A DNA stretch of 64,000 nucleotides from Bacteroidia bacterium. Lineage in GTDB: Bacteria; Bacteroidota; Bacteroidia; Flavobacteriales_D; Cryomorphaceae. Shown here piece by piece: positions 25,948 to 33,962 of this stretch. Each line of letters starts with the position of its first letter. The first letter of the stretch is position 1. Below the pieces are notes generated by a model. The model did no database searches. It was not told the DNA's origin and worked only from the letters and a program-made list of their open reading frames with translations. The stretch covers positions 248,001 through 312,000 of the forward strand of contig JAUICL010000002.1 in the NCBI GenBank assembly GCA_030427905.1, written 5' to 3'. Position numbers and translations under genes: made by a program.

Positions 25948-28827
25948 TTATTTTGAATCTTTTTCTTTTTTAATGATAAAACAAGCTCCTTTAAATTTGT
26001 TGACATCTTCTTGATTAGACGCAAAAATCTCATAACCAATAGATTGTAGGTTCTTCTTTGCCAGATACAGACCTATTCCGCGACCGTCTCTCTTTCTGGT
26101 AAAAAACAATGTGAAAATGTCTTCTAAGTGCGAATCGTCTATTCGTTCTCCCGAATTCATAATCCGAATTTCATCACCCGCGAGTTCTATTCTTATTTCT
26201 CTGTTTTCAACCGGAATGAGCCAATAGTTCGCGTTGTTAACAATATTCAGAAATATTGGCTTGATGATGGAATCGTAAGTGAAGAACTCATACATACGAA
26301 AGGCGTCGTTTACCGAAAAATCAATTCGATATCTTTTAAAGTCATTTTTGAAAAATTCCTTTATATAGTTTTCTATTTGTCTGCCGGTGATCACTTCTCT
26401 CGTTCTGCGGCTGGTTCTGTATAGTGGTTTGAGCAGTTTATAGTTTCCTTCGAGGTGCTGAAAAGCTCCTTTCAACTGTTTGAATGCTGATTCAATTCCT
26501 TTGTTTTTTCTAGTGTACTGATCAATTTCATTTACAGCATCATTCATTTGGGAGTACATGACATTGAATTGGTGATCGATAATTTCTATTGACATGCCCA
26601 ATTGGGCCAACTCTTCATAGTCGTTCAGTTTCTCTTCCAGGTTTTGGTTTTGCTTTTCGTACCAAGCCCTTAGAAAATCATCATCAACATCTATTTGCAG
26701 GTTCGAAACATGGTTGATGAATCCACCAATGGAGTGTTCAATTTGGCCTTTCTGATCCTCGGCTATCCGATCGAGCAGGCTTATTTTCGCAGATACAGAC
26801 TCGGTATCGTCATCAGCCACAATTTTGGTGTTTTCACTCTGTTCGATGAAATGGTCTACCTGCGCAGTTTGCTCCTCTGATAAGAGGTTATTAACGCGGC
26901 CAAAGGCATCTTTGCAAATAGCTTGATAGCTGGAGAATAGTTTCTCGATGTATTTTATATGAGATCGAAATTTTTCGCTGTATTCGAGTTTTAAGTTTTC
27001 CGAGTTGATTCTGCTTCGTGTGTCTTCAACTAATCTTATGCAAGATTGAACCTTGTCATTAACTACCGCATATTCGTTTTGATATTCTAGATAAGCTTTT
27101 TCCTGAATTTTTGTGATTTTAACAGCTTGGGGTTTGAAGAGTCTCAACCCTCTGATTTGTGCTCTTTTGTCTTCAAGCCTTGAAACGAGTCTGTTGTAAT
27201 TGTTGTAATTAATTTCTAACTGTTTTGCTTCTTCGGAAAGCTGGTCAGCTAAATCAGCTATTTCGTTTTCCAACTGATCGATGAGCGGCTTATTCAGTTT
27301 CAATTGCTCAAGAAATGCCTTTTTCGTTTTAGCATTCTTCTTTTTTGCAGCAGCCTGCTGGCGGTTGTATTTTTCTTGAATTTCCGACAATTGAGTTTGA
27401 CGAAACGTAGCTTCTTCTCCTTCTGGAGTTTTTCGCATGTATCGTTTGGCGATATCTACAAACAAGTCGATTAGGTCTTCTCGGAATTCTCTGTAGGCTT
27501 TGTTCTGAATGAACCCCTCTCTTCCGGCTTTGTCCTTGAGATTGGGATTCTTATCTCTTTTCAAGTCTATATATCCGACAAACCTACGATGAGCAAAGAA
27601 GTAATACCCTGCACCTAAATTGCGTCTCTTTTCAAAATCTAAAAAATCGTATTCGGTACGACCATATGGTAACACACGAAAGCTGTCTCTATAAACATAT
27701 AGTCCTCCGAAGGTCTCCAGCTTATTATTCAATGATCGGAATTGCTCAGGATTTAACAAGGAGCTTTTTTGTTCGCCCTCCAACGACCCCCACTCGAGAC
27801 TAAAAGGGCCATAAGAAGTTTTGCCAGGAGGACGGTTTGGTTTAAAGGAGTATTTCTCACGATGATTAAACACTCTTATCTCTCCTGTAAAAAAGCCGTT
27901 CTCATCAAACTCTCCTTTCAGCCAGTGATCGGCATTACGCATTTCTTCTTGAGTAAAAAACTCATCTATTAAGTCATATTTCCCGGATGCATCGTGTAGA
28001 TAAAAATGAGTCTCAAAATCTTTTTTGGTGTCCTTAAGATCATTGTGCATCCCACTTAGAGATGCTCTCAAATAGGTCAGTGCCGAGTCCTTTTTCAGAT
28101 CAATCCGATCTTTGTTGGATAGTTCAACCAACTGATCATGTGGTGTGAAAATGAGAAAGGTCGTGCCGTGATGCTCTTTCTGCATAAACTTCTGGACAAC
28201 GTCCTCATGCAAAAAGTCTGGTGTGCTGAAAGGCTTCCAATCTTCTAGCATCTGCTGCCTTAATTCCTTTTGCTCAGACCACTGATTTTCATCTAGATTC
28301 TTGAGAAACTCGGCAACGGCTTTCTTTTCATTCGTCTTGAATTCATCATTTGATGTGAATGTAAAGAGAGGAATGTTTAGGTCGTCCAGATAGAAGTCAT
28401 AGTTATCAAGTACTCTCCAATCAATTAATAGAGCATTCGCTTTCTGCCCTTGCTTTTTGGATAGCATTAAGAGCTGATTTCCAAGGTAGGAGACGGAAAG
28501 TCGGCCAATGCCTTTTTCGCCCATGGGAGCTCTTCGTTCAAGCCCAAAATGTGGCTCTAACTTTTCTCCCCTGGCTTTAGAATCGGTTCCGAGGACAAAC
28601 CACTTTTCAAGTATGTCAGTTTCAGACATGCCAAACCCATCGTCTGAAATGAGGAAAACCGGATTTTTATTGTCTTTATATGTTTCGAGGAATAATCGAC
28701 ATTCTAGATGCTTTGCATAAGCATCGTATCCGTTCTTCCAGAGTTCGGTAATAGCTGTTGGGAGGTCGGCAATTTGACCTTTACCCAGAAGTTCTACTGC
28801 TCTTGCCTTTGCTCTGAATTGTGCCAT
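25948..28827 (-). CDS. double-GHKL protein: MORC/HSP90-like N-terminus and histidine-kinase-like C-terminus
   Basis: A 959-residue ATP-binding protein with two GHKL modules. The N-terminal one has Glu28/Asn32/Asp35 (in AITELWKNGYDAY), DDGFGM (62-67) and GEKGIGR (103-109), as in MORC/HSP90/MutL-type ATPases. A long coiled coil follows (about 460-720). Then comes an H-box-like block IEIIDHQFNVM with His752, and a histidine-kinase-type HATPase domain with NIVNNANYW (861-869), NSG (891-893), FFTRKRDGRGIGL (908-920). Known biology links MORC-like GHKL proteins to restriction systems. It overlaps the methyltransferase gene by 34 bases, so translation is coupled. Confidence 0.85.
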   Translation of the reverse strand: MAQFRAKARAVELLGKGQIADLPTAITELWKNGYDAYAKHLECRLFLETYKDNKNPVFLISDDGFGMSETDILEKWFVLGTDSKARGEKLEPHFGLERRAPMGEKGIGRLSVSYLGNQLLMLSKKQGQKANALLIDWRVLDNYDFYLDDLNIPLFTFTSNDEFKTNEKKAVAEFLKNLDENQWSEQKELRQQMLEDWKPFSTPDFLHEDVVQKFMQKEHHGTTFLIFTPHDQLVELSNKDRIDLKKDSALTYLRASLSGMHNDLKDTKKDFETHFYLHDASGKYDLIDEFFTQEEMRNADHWLKGEFDENGFFTGEIRVFNHREKYSFKPNRPPGKTSYGPFSLEWGSLEGEQKSSLLNPEQFRSLNNKLETFGGLYVYRDSFRVLPYGRTEYDFLDFEKRRNLGAGYYFFAHRRFVGYIDLKRDKNPNLKDKAGREGFIQNKAYREFREDLIDLFVDIAKRYMRKTPEGEEATFRQTQLSEIQEKYNRQQAAAKKKNAKTKKAFLEQLKLNKPLIDQLENEIADLADQLSEEAKQLEINYNNYNRLVSRLEDKRAQIRGLRLFKPQAVKITKIQEKAYLEYQNEYAVVNDKVQSCIRLVEDTRSRINSENLKLEYSEKFRSHIKYIEKLFSSYQAICKDAFGRVNNLLSEEQTAQVDHFIEQSENTKIVADDDTESVSAKISLLDRIAEDQKGQIEHSIGGFINHVSNLQIDVDDDFLRAWYEKQNQNLEEKLNDYEELAQLGMSIEIIDHQFNVMYSQMNDAVNEIDQYTRKNKGIESAFKQLKGAFQHLEGNYKLLKPLYRTSRRTREVITGRQIENYIKEFFKNDFKRYRIDFSVNDAFRMYEFFTYDSIIKPIFLNIVNNANYWLIPVENREIRIELAGDEIRIMNSGERIDDSHLEDIFTLFFTRKRDGRGIGLYLAKKNLQSIGYEIFASNQEDVNKFKGACFIIKKEKDSK

Positions 28828-29903
28828 TTATTCCAATGTTCTTGTATAGAAAGTCCTATGGCTTTCGCCAGTTTAGGGGGTACAGCATTGCCAATCATGG
28901 TCGCAATGGCTCCTTTGTTCGTTGAGTGAAAGGTGTAGTTCAATGGGAAAGATTGAAGGGTAGCCCCTTCGCGAAGGGAAATTCCTCGATCTTGCTCAGG
29001 GTGAGAATATCTTCCAGTACTAGTATATAAAAATCGAGTCGTAATAGTTGGAGCCGGCTTACTCCATGCCATTCGCCCATAAACATCATAATGGCCATCA
29101 TGATTTTTATAACACTCTAGTTGAAGTTCTGGATCGTCTGCCCAAGCACTTCTAGATCCTCCGTTCTTGGGTGTTCGCCTTATACGTTTTTGATTCAAAT
29201 CAGATAAGCTTGCGGAAGAATGCAAAAATTCAGAATCATCCCTTGTACCGGCTATTATCTTTGGAAATTGAGAGTAATCACCAATGGCCTGCTCTACTGT
29301 AACTATCTTATCCTTATCTCGTTTTTGCTTAGGTAGCGAGACACTCTTATTAATTCTACTCGCTACAAGGACAAATCTTCTTCTGTTTTGTGGAACTCCA
29401 AAGTACTTTGCGTTCAAAACATTCTGATCAAAAACGTATCCCAGCTTTTTTAATGCAGTTTTAAAACGGTGCAATGGACTTCCTTTTTTTGTCTCCAGTC
29501 CTGGTACGTTTTCGATAAATATGAATCCTGGCTGATAGTAAACAATAAATTCTTTAAAGTCATCCAACAATAAGCGTCCCTTCTTGGATTTCTCTTTATC
29601 AGACTTGAGATTAGAAAAATACTGACAAGGACTGCAGCCTACGAAAATCAAACTATTGTCAAATCTCTTTATCGGCACCAGCTCACTTAGTTTTTCTGGA
29701 GTAAGTGATAGTTTGGAAACATCTTCGTTTATAAACTTAGATTTATTATTGGTCTCATATGTTTTTTTGAACTTCGGATCTATATCCAGTCCACACAGAA
29801 CTTTTACACCAACTTGCTGGAAGCCGCATGTAACACCTCCTGCACCACAGAAGAAATCAACGGCTTTCAGTTCACTGAAATGAGATTCTTGTTTACTTTT
29901 CAA
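28794..29903 (-). CDS. DNA cytosine-C5 methyltransferase
   Basis: First gene of the island operon; transfers a methyl group from SAM to cytosine C5 in DNA. The 369-residue protein has motif I DFFCGAGGVTCGF (16-28), motif IV with the catalytic Cys93 in GCSPCQYFS, motif VI FIENVPG, motif VIII QNRRRFV and the C-terminal IGNAVPPKLA block. The target-recognition region between VIII and IX is of ordinary size, so a single target site is expected. The start codon is TTG at 29901-29903; no in-frame ATG precedes the first motif. No restriction endonuclease of classic type is present beside it. Confidence 0.93.
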   Translation of the reverse strand: MKSKQESHFSELKAVDFFCGAGGVTCGFQQVGVKVLCGLDIDPKFKKTYETNNKSKFINEDVSKLSLTPEKLSELVPIKRFDNSLIFVGCSPCQYFSNLKSDKEKSKKGRLLLDDFKEFIVYYQPGFIFIENVPGLETKKGSPLHRFKTALKKLGYVFDQNVLNAKYFGVPQNRRRFVLVASRINKSVSLPKQKRDKDKIVTVEQAIGDYSQFPKIIAGTRDDSEFLHSSASLSDLNQKRIRRTPKNGGSRSAWADDPELQLECYKNHDGHYDVYGRMAWSKPAPTITTRFLYTSTGRYSHPEQDRGISLREGATLQSFPLNYTFHSTNKGAIATMIGNAVPPKLAKAIGLSIQEHWNKWHNSEQRQEQ

Positions 29904-30294
29904 GTTTCTTATACTTTTTTTATTGGATTCTAATCAATCTCATTCCACAATCGCAATGAAAATAGGACTGACAAGAAGATAATCCCCAATCTAAAATCGA
30001 ATTTGAACGCATCTCTACTCAGATCAAAACCTGATACTTAATCATTACTGAATTTAATAATTGCTCGCGCAATTTTGCTACAAAATACGCAATTAAAGAA
30101 TCTCACATAAGGTTTTGGTTTGCTGCGATACACAATCTGATCTTAATATATCCAATGTACATAAGGTCATCTGCTTTGCTCATACAAATTAGCTGGTCAA
30201 ACATTAAAAGTGGCGAAAACGATTACCCCGATGTTCCTTGCTTCGCTGCGGAAATCGGGATGATCGCGGAGGGGAATCGACAAAACAAAACCCG

Positions 30295-30325
30295 AGTGAT
30301 TGCCTTCTGCAATCACTATTTTTTT
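30295..30325 (+). terminator. terminator-like hairpin on the plus strand
   Basis: AGTGATTGC CTTCT GCAATCACT forms a perfect 9-bp stem followed by A and seven T. No plus-strand gene lies upstream, so it may end a small RNA, or act on the minus strand as a second hairpin of the tRNA trailer. Confidence 0.5.
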
Positions 30326-30370
30326 GCGCTTCGAATCTGCTTAAGAGTGCAACTCTCGCAGATTCGAAGC

Positions 30371-30400
30371 ACAAAAAAACCCAACTCTCAAGCTGGGTTT
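30371..30400 (-). terminator. terminator of the tRNA-Pro transcript
   Basis: On the minus strand AAACCCAGCT / AGTTGGGTTT (one mismatch) is followed by TTTT, 9 bases after the 3' end of tRNA-Pro. Confidence 0.75.
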
Positions 30401-30408
30401 TGTTTTGT

Positions 30409-30482
30409 CGGGGTGAGAGGATTCGAACCTCCGATCTCACGCCCCCCAGACGTGCACTTTAACCGGACTAAGCTACACCCCG
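30409..30482 (-). tRNA. tRNA-Pro, anticodon GGG
   Basis: A 74-base cloverleaf. The acceptor stem CGGGGTG pairs with CACCCCG, starting with the C1-G72 pair typical of bacterial tRNA-Pro. The anticodon stem CACGT / GCGTG carries the 7-base loop CTGGGGG, anticodon GGG. The T-loop GGTTCGAATCC is standard. CCA is not encoded. It lies at the right edge of the AT-rich island, a common integration position, though no flanking copy of its 3' end was found. Confidence 0.95.
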
Positions 30483-30536
30483 ATTAATCCGAGCGGCAAA
30501 ACTAATAAAGATTCTAATAGAATAACTAAGGATTTT

Positions 30537-31742
30537 CTAGCCAAGCTGCCCCGCAAAATACCCTGTGGTCCAGGCGGCTTGGAAGTTGTATCCACCTGTG
30601 ATGCCGTCTATGTCGAGCACTTCGCCGCAGAAGTAGAGCCCAGATACAGCTTTGCTTTCCATGGTTTTCATGTCCACGGAATTTAAACTTACTCCCCCAC
30701 AGGTCACAAACTCTTCTTTGAATGTGGTTTTGCCCTTGACTGGGTATATGTCGTTTGTGAGTATCTCGGCCAATTTCTGGAGTTGTTTCTTTTTTAGATC
30801 CATCCAGGTCGAATTCAAATCCAATCTGGCTTTTTCGAGGAGAAAGAACCATAGCCTTTCCGGAATGTCGAAGACTTTCGTGTTTCGAATTTGCTTCTTC
30901 GGATGCTCGCTTACCAAACGATTCAACTCACCCATCGTCCAGTCGCGATTGGTCACTCCAGACCAATTTACGGCCGCTTGAAAATTGTACTGGAGATTGG
31001 CCAACTCGCGAGCACCGATGGACGAGAGCTTGAGCACCGCCGGTCCGCTCATACCCCAATGGGTGACCAAAAGTGGCCCTTCTGAAACCAGCTTTGTTCC
31101 TTCTACCCTGACGATAACTTTTTTCACGGATAGTCCCATATAGTTTGTGACGGGATTTTTGGGCATGTTGAATGTAAATAAGGATGGAACGGGGCCTTCA
31201 ATCTCATGGCCCATTGCTTCGAGCCAGGCCAGCCCCGATCGCTTTGGGCTTCCACCTGTCGCTACGATTACTTTGTCGTATATGACTTCCGATTTTTCGA
31301 ATTGGATTCGGATACCATTTTCAACTTTTTCAATTCCCTTTACGGGAGAAGATAGATTGATTTGTACGCCCAATTTCTCGGCTTCGCCAATGAGACAGTC
31401 TATGATGGTTTGAGAATTGTCGGTCACAGGAAAAACGCGTCCATCTTCTTGGGTGTAGAGCTCCACCCCACGCGACTCAAACCAGGCTCTCGTTTCTTTT
31501 GTCCCAAACTTTGCGAATAGGTTTTTGAGCTTTTTGCCCCCACGTGGGTATCCGGCTGAAAGCTCCTTGATCGACTCAGTTCCGTTAGTCACATTGCATC
31601 GCCCACCGCCGCTCACCTTCACTTTCGAAAGGAGCTTGCTGGATTTCTCAAAGAGATAAACTCGCGAGTCGGGATGGCAGGTCTGCGCCGAAATAGCGGC
31701 AAAAAATCCCGCTGCACCACCACCTATTACTGCTACTTGCAT
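30537..31742 (-). CDS. BaiN/HI0933-family flavoprotein (NAD(P)/FAD-dependent oxidoreductase)
   Basis: A 401-residue cytoplasmic FAD protein of the HI0933/YhiN/BaiN family, whose physiological substrate is unclear. The ATG at 31740-31742 gives MQVAVIGGGAAGFFAA, the FAD dinucleotide fold at the very N-terminus; an upstream in-frame start lacks support. The family block SGGGRCNVTNG follows near residue 45, and a C-terminal FCGEVLDIDGITGGYNFQAA block closes the FAD site. It was probably the third gene of the pnp-greA operon before the insertion at 31760-33462 separated it, because a copy of its first 35 bases remains next to greA. Confidence 0.9.
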   Translation of the reverse strand: MQVAVIGGGAAGFFAAISAQTCHPDSRVYLFEKSSKLLSKVKVSGGGRCNVTNGTESIKELSAGYPRGGKKLKNLFAKFGTKETRAWFESRGVELYTQEDGRVFPVTDNSQTIIDCLIGEAEKLGVQINLSSPVKGIEKVENGIRIQFEKSEVIYDKVIVATGGSPKRSGLAWLEAMGHEIEGPVPSLFTFNMPKNPVTNYMGLSVKKVIVRVEGTKLVSEGPLLVTHWGMSGPAVLKLSSIGARELANLQYNFQAAVNWSGVTNRDWTMGELNRLVSEHPKKQIRNTKVFDIPERLWFFLLEKARLDLNSTWMDLKKKQLQKLAEILTNDIYPVKGKTTFKEEFVTCGGVSLNSVDMKTMESKAVSGLYFCGEVLDIDGITGGYNFQAAWTTGYFAGQLG

Positions 31743-31759
31743 GGCGTAAATGTCGGAGA
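31708..31759. repeat. 52-bp direct repeat, right copy belongs to 33463-33514
   Basis: This copy covers the first 35 bases of the BaiN-type gene (minus strand) and 17 bases upstream of its ATG. The same 52 bases occur perfectly at 33463-33514. Confidence 0.95.
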
Positions 31760-31856
31760 ATTGTACCATAGGAGCCGCTCAATTTCCACATTTTATCATT
31801 CGGATGTTTTATAAACTAGTTTCCTTATCATTGCCAGCATAAATTTTTTGGAATAG

Positions 31857-33431
31857 ATGAATAGACGATATTGCATTGTTTTGATGCTCTTGATAGGGTT
31901 TAATTCTAGTCTTTTTGCACAAAGCAGTAATGGGAGCGGCAGTTTAGCGAACAGAAAAGTATCAATCAACAAGGGGGAGCTCGTGGAGTTTCGTGACTTG
32001 AGACATCAATTGATAACAGAGAATGAAAATGACTATTTCTCTATCATTTCAGCTGAAAATCGATATTATATAAACAAGTTCGATTCTACACTTAAGAAGG
32101 TCAATGAAGTGAGAATTAAATTGCCTGATTTTGATTTCTATACTGATCTTGCGTTCCTAGATGGACAGTTGTTTTTGATTTATGATGCTGGCACATTTAC
32201 AGGGACCAAAAGAATTCGGGCGACTTTTGCACAACAATATGATATCAGTTCACTTGCACCGATTGGAGAGCCGGTTGAATTAATAAACGTCAGATGTAAG
32301 AAGTTACGAAGTTATTACAGGTCAGTTGATAGAATTAAGTATTCAGAAGATGGACGTATCATGATCCATTACTTCGCCTCTAACCCGGTAGATTTGGAGT
32401 CTGAAATTAGGTTTAACATCTACTCATCCAGCCTAGATTTAGAAAAGTCATTTGAGAAAAAAATAAACAACTTAAACTCAGCAAACAAAATAGACGATTT
32501 GGTTTTACTAAATGATGGTTCATTCTATTTGTTTTACACGGCTACCTTAGTTGGAGAAGAGAAAAAATCACCATACAGATATGAATTTCATATAGCTTAT
32601 GTTAACAGCGAAGGAGACGTAGTTTTTGACAACAATTTACCCATAGAAGGAGTTTGGTTAGATAGAGTAGATCTTCATTTAAGTAATGGTTTTCTATATT
32701 TTACTCAAGCCTTCAAAACAGATGAAAGTGTAGATGATTTCCGTTCTGGTGTGATTTGGGGAAAGGTTAAAACAGATGGTCAGGTGGTTGATATTAAAGA
32801 GATTCCACTTGGACTGGACTTCATGAGTGATATGTGGACTGATGTCGAGAAGAGAAGAGCTTCGGAGAGGTTTGAAAAAGATGAAAGTGAGCTTGACTAC
32901 ACCGAGCTTGAGTTCGTTTATTCTGGAGTAAACCAAAGTGGAATGACACTTCTAGTTCGGAACATTCATTCGCGTCAAAAACCCTATGTATTTTCTGCAG
33001 AGATAATGCGTGAAGATGTTGACTATTCAGGGTCGATTTACTACTCAAAATATGTTTACTTCTGGCTATTTAATGAAGACGGTGAAATAATTATTGCTGA
33101 TTCGTTTTACCGAGATATACTTCAAAAAGCCTACTCTTCAATATTCGTGATGGATCAGGATAATTCCTTTGAAATGTTCTTCAATGATCACCCTGAAAAT
33201 AAAGGGCTCCCAATTGATTCGAGGGGTTCAAAGGTTGTTCGAATAGATGATGCAGTCTTGATGTCTGTTCGAATTGACTCTGATAGTAGTTTTTCAAGAG
33301 ACGTAATAGAGAATTCTTCAGAACTAGTAAAGGCTAGTCCTGAGCAAGGTGTGAAAACTGGTAAAAACTCTTTCATTCTACCTTTTAGGCGTAAAAGTGA
33401 AGCCGAGCTGAGGGAAATTACTCTGGATTAA
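31857..33431 (+). CDS. secreted protein of unknown function carried on a one-gene insertion
   Basis: Not recognised. The 524-residue product starts with a signal peptide (MNRRYCIVLMLLIG...LFAQ). The mature part is beta-rich, with evenly spaced aromatic/Asp-rich strands (for example FLDGQLFLIYDAG and LNDGSFYLFYTA), suggesting a beta-propeller-like fold; no T9SS tail, lipobox or membrane helix is seen. The codon use is AT-rich compared with neighbours, like the island at 22.5-29.9 kb. It is the only gene between two 52-bp direct repeats and lies opposite to the operon it splits, so it was probably acquired. Function is unknown. Confidence 0.8.
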   Translation: MNRRYCIVLMLLIGFNSSLFAQSSNGSGSLANRKVSINKGELVEFRDLRHQLITENENDYFSIISAENRYYINKFDSTLKKVNEVRIKLPDFDFYTDLAFLDGQLFLIYDAGTFTGTKRIRATFAQQYDISSLAPIGEPVELINVRCKKLRSYYRSVDRIKYSEDGRIMIHYFASNPVDLESEIRFNIYSSSLDLEKSFEKKINNLNSANKIDDLVLLNDGSFYLFYTATLVGEEKKSPYRYEFHIAYVNSEGDVVFDNNLPIEGVWLDRVDLHLSNGFLYFTQAFKTDESVDDFRSGVIWGKVKTDGQVVDIKEIPLGLDFMSDMWTDVEKRRASERFEKDESELDYTELEFVYSGVNQSGMTLLVRNIHSRQKPYVFSAEIMREDVDYSGSIYYSKYVYFWLFNEDGEIIIADSFYRDILQKAYSSIFVMDQDNSFEMFFNDHPENKGLPIDSRGSKVVRIDDAVLMSVRIDSDSSFSRDVIENSSELVKASPEQGVKTGKNSFILPFRRKSEAELREITLD

Positions 33432-33462
33432 ATAATGATCTTGAGTTGTTGTTTGTAAAAAA

Positions 33463-33497
33463 CCCGCTGCACCACCACCTATTACTGCTACTTGCAT
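33463..33497 (-). pseudogene. remnant of the BaiN-type gene 5' end
   Basis: Encodes ATG and the first 11-12 codons (MQVAVIGGGAA) of the BaiN-type gene, then breaks off into the inserted DNA. It marks the ancestral position of that gene directly after greA. Confidence 0.85.
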
Positions 33498-33514
33498 GGC
33501 GTAAATGTCGGAGA
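33463..33514. repeat. 52-bp direct repeat, left partner at 31708-31759
   Basis: Identical to 31708-31759. It ends one base before the stop codon of the greA-like gene, so the minus-strand order stop codon, 17 bases, ATG of the BaiN-type gene is preserved at this end. Confidence 0.95.
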
Positions 33515-33515
33515 T

Positions 33516-33962
33516 TTATTGGATCTCTGAGATACTTGCTTGCTTTCCGCCGATAAGGACAGAGTCACCGAGCGTCTTTCTTAAAACCAATTGCGCCAAA
33601 GGCGAAGTAGGGGAGACGACCCAAACTTCAACACCGTCGAAATTGAATTTCCCAATACCTATGGCGATATAGATCCATTGCTCACCTGCTTTGAACAGGC
33701 TGCCCCGGTTTATGGTCGAGCTCTTTTCCAGTTTTCCAATTTGAATGAGCTCGGCGTGCTTTAGCTGGAGTTCTTTGAGCGTTTTGCTTTGGTTCTCTAG
33801 CTCAATTTGAGCCATGGCGCGACCTGTTTCATGCTTGTCGCCGGCCGTGCTTTTCCCGTTAGTGTCTCGTGAAGCTTCCAGATCCTTAATGCTAGCTGTA
33901 GCTTCTGAGATGCGCGATTCTAAAGAACGAATCAAGGCATCGTTAAGTGCCGCTTTTTTCAT
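33516..33962 (-). CDS. GreA/GreB-type transcription factor family protein
   Basis: A 148-residue protein with an N-terminal helical region (about 1-75, mostly coiled-coil, with alternating Glu/Lys/Leu) and a C-terminal beta domain resembling the GreA/GreB C-terminal domain (SPTSPLAQLVLRK...GDSV). Gre factors rescue backtracked RNA polymerase by stimulating RNA cleavage. The N-terminal tip acidic residues are not obvious, so the cleavage role is only inferred; this Bacteroidota variant is often poorly annotated. Its ATG overlaps the pnp TGA by one base (TGATG), so the two are translated together. Confidence 0.75.
   Translation of the reverse strand: MKKAALNDALIRSLESRISEATASIKDLEASRDTNGKSTAGDKHETGRAMAQIELENQSKTLKELQLKHAELIQIGKLEKSSTINRGSLFKAGEQWIYIAIGIGKFNFDGVEVWVVSPTSPLAQLVLRKTLGDSVLIGGKQASISEIQ

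Larger units (their letters stand above)
29904..30408. other. intergenic stretch between the island and tRNA-Pro, with hairpin cluster
   Basis: About 500 bases. The first 300 are AT-rich with no supported gene. From 30227 to 30410 there are four adjacent hairpins and an inverted repeat (annotated separately). Open frames here that run into the tRNA are spurious. Confidence 0.6.
30227..30410. repeat. hairpin cluster and 16-bp inverted repeat beside tRNA-Pro
   Basis: Stem-loops in order: CCCGATGTTCC with GGAAATCGGG (30227-30259, one bulge); a perfect 9-bp stem at 30295-30317; a perfect 13-bp stem GCTTCGAATCTGC / GCAGATTCGAAGC (30328-30340 with 30358-30370); and the tRNA terminator. The whole is enclosed by a perfect 16-bp inverted repeat, 30278-30293 with 30395-30410, whose right arm includes the last two bases of the tRNA. 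Confidence 0.8.

Noticed and set aside
30155-30487. Open frames on both strands overlapping tRNA-Pro (products with GFEPPISRPP-like text)
   Set aside because: Such products are the translated tRNA and its trailer, a common false call. The tRNA and hairpins explain the sequence.
31708-33514. The 52-bp repeats read as an insertion sequence
   Set aside because: No transposase and no terminal inverted repeats; the duplicated sequence is host-gene DNA, not element ends.
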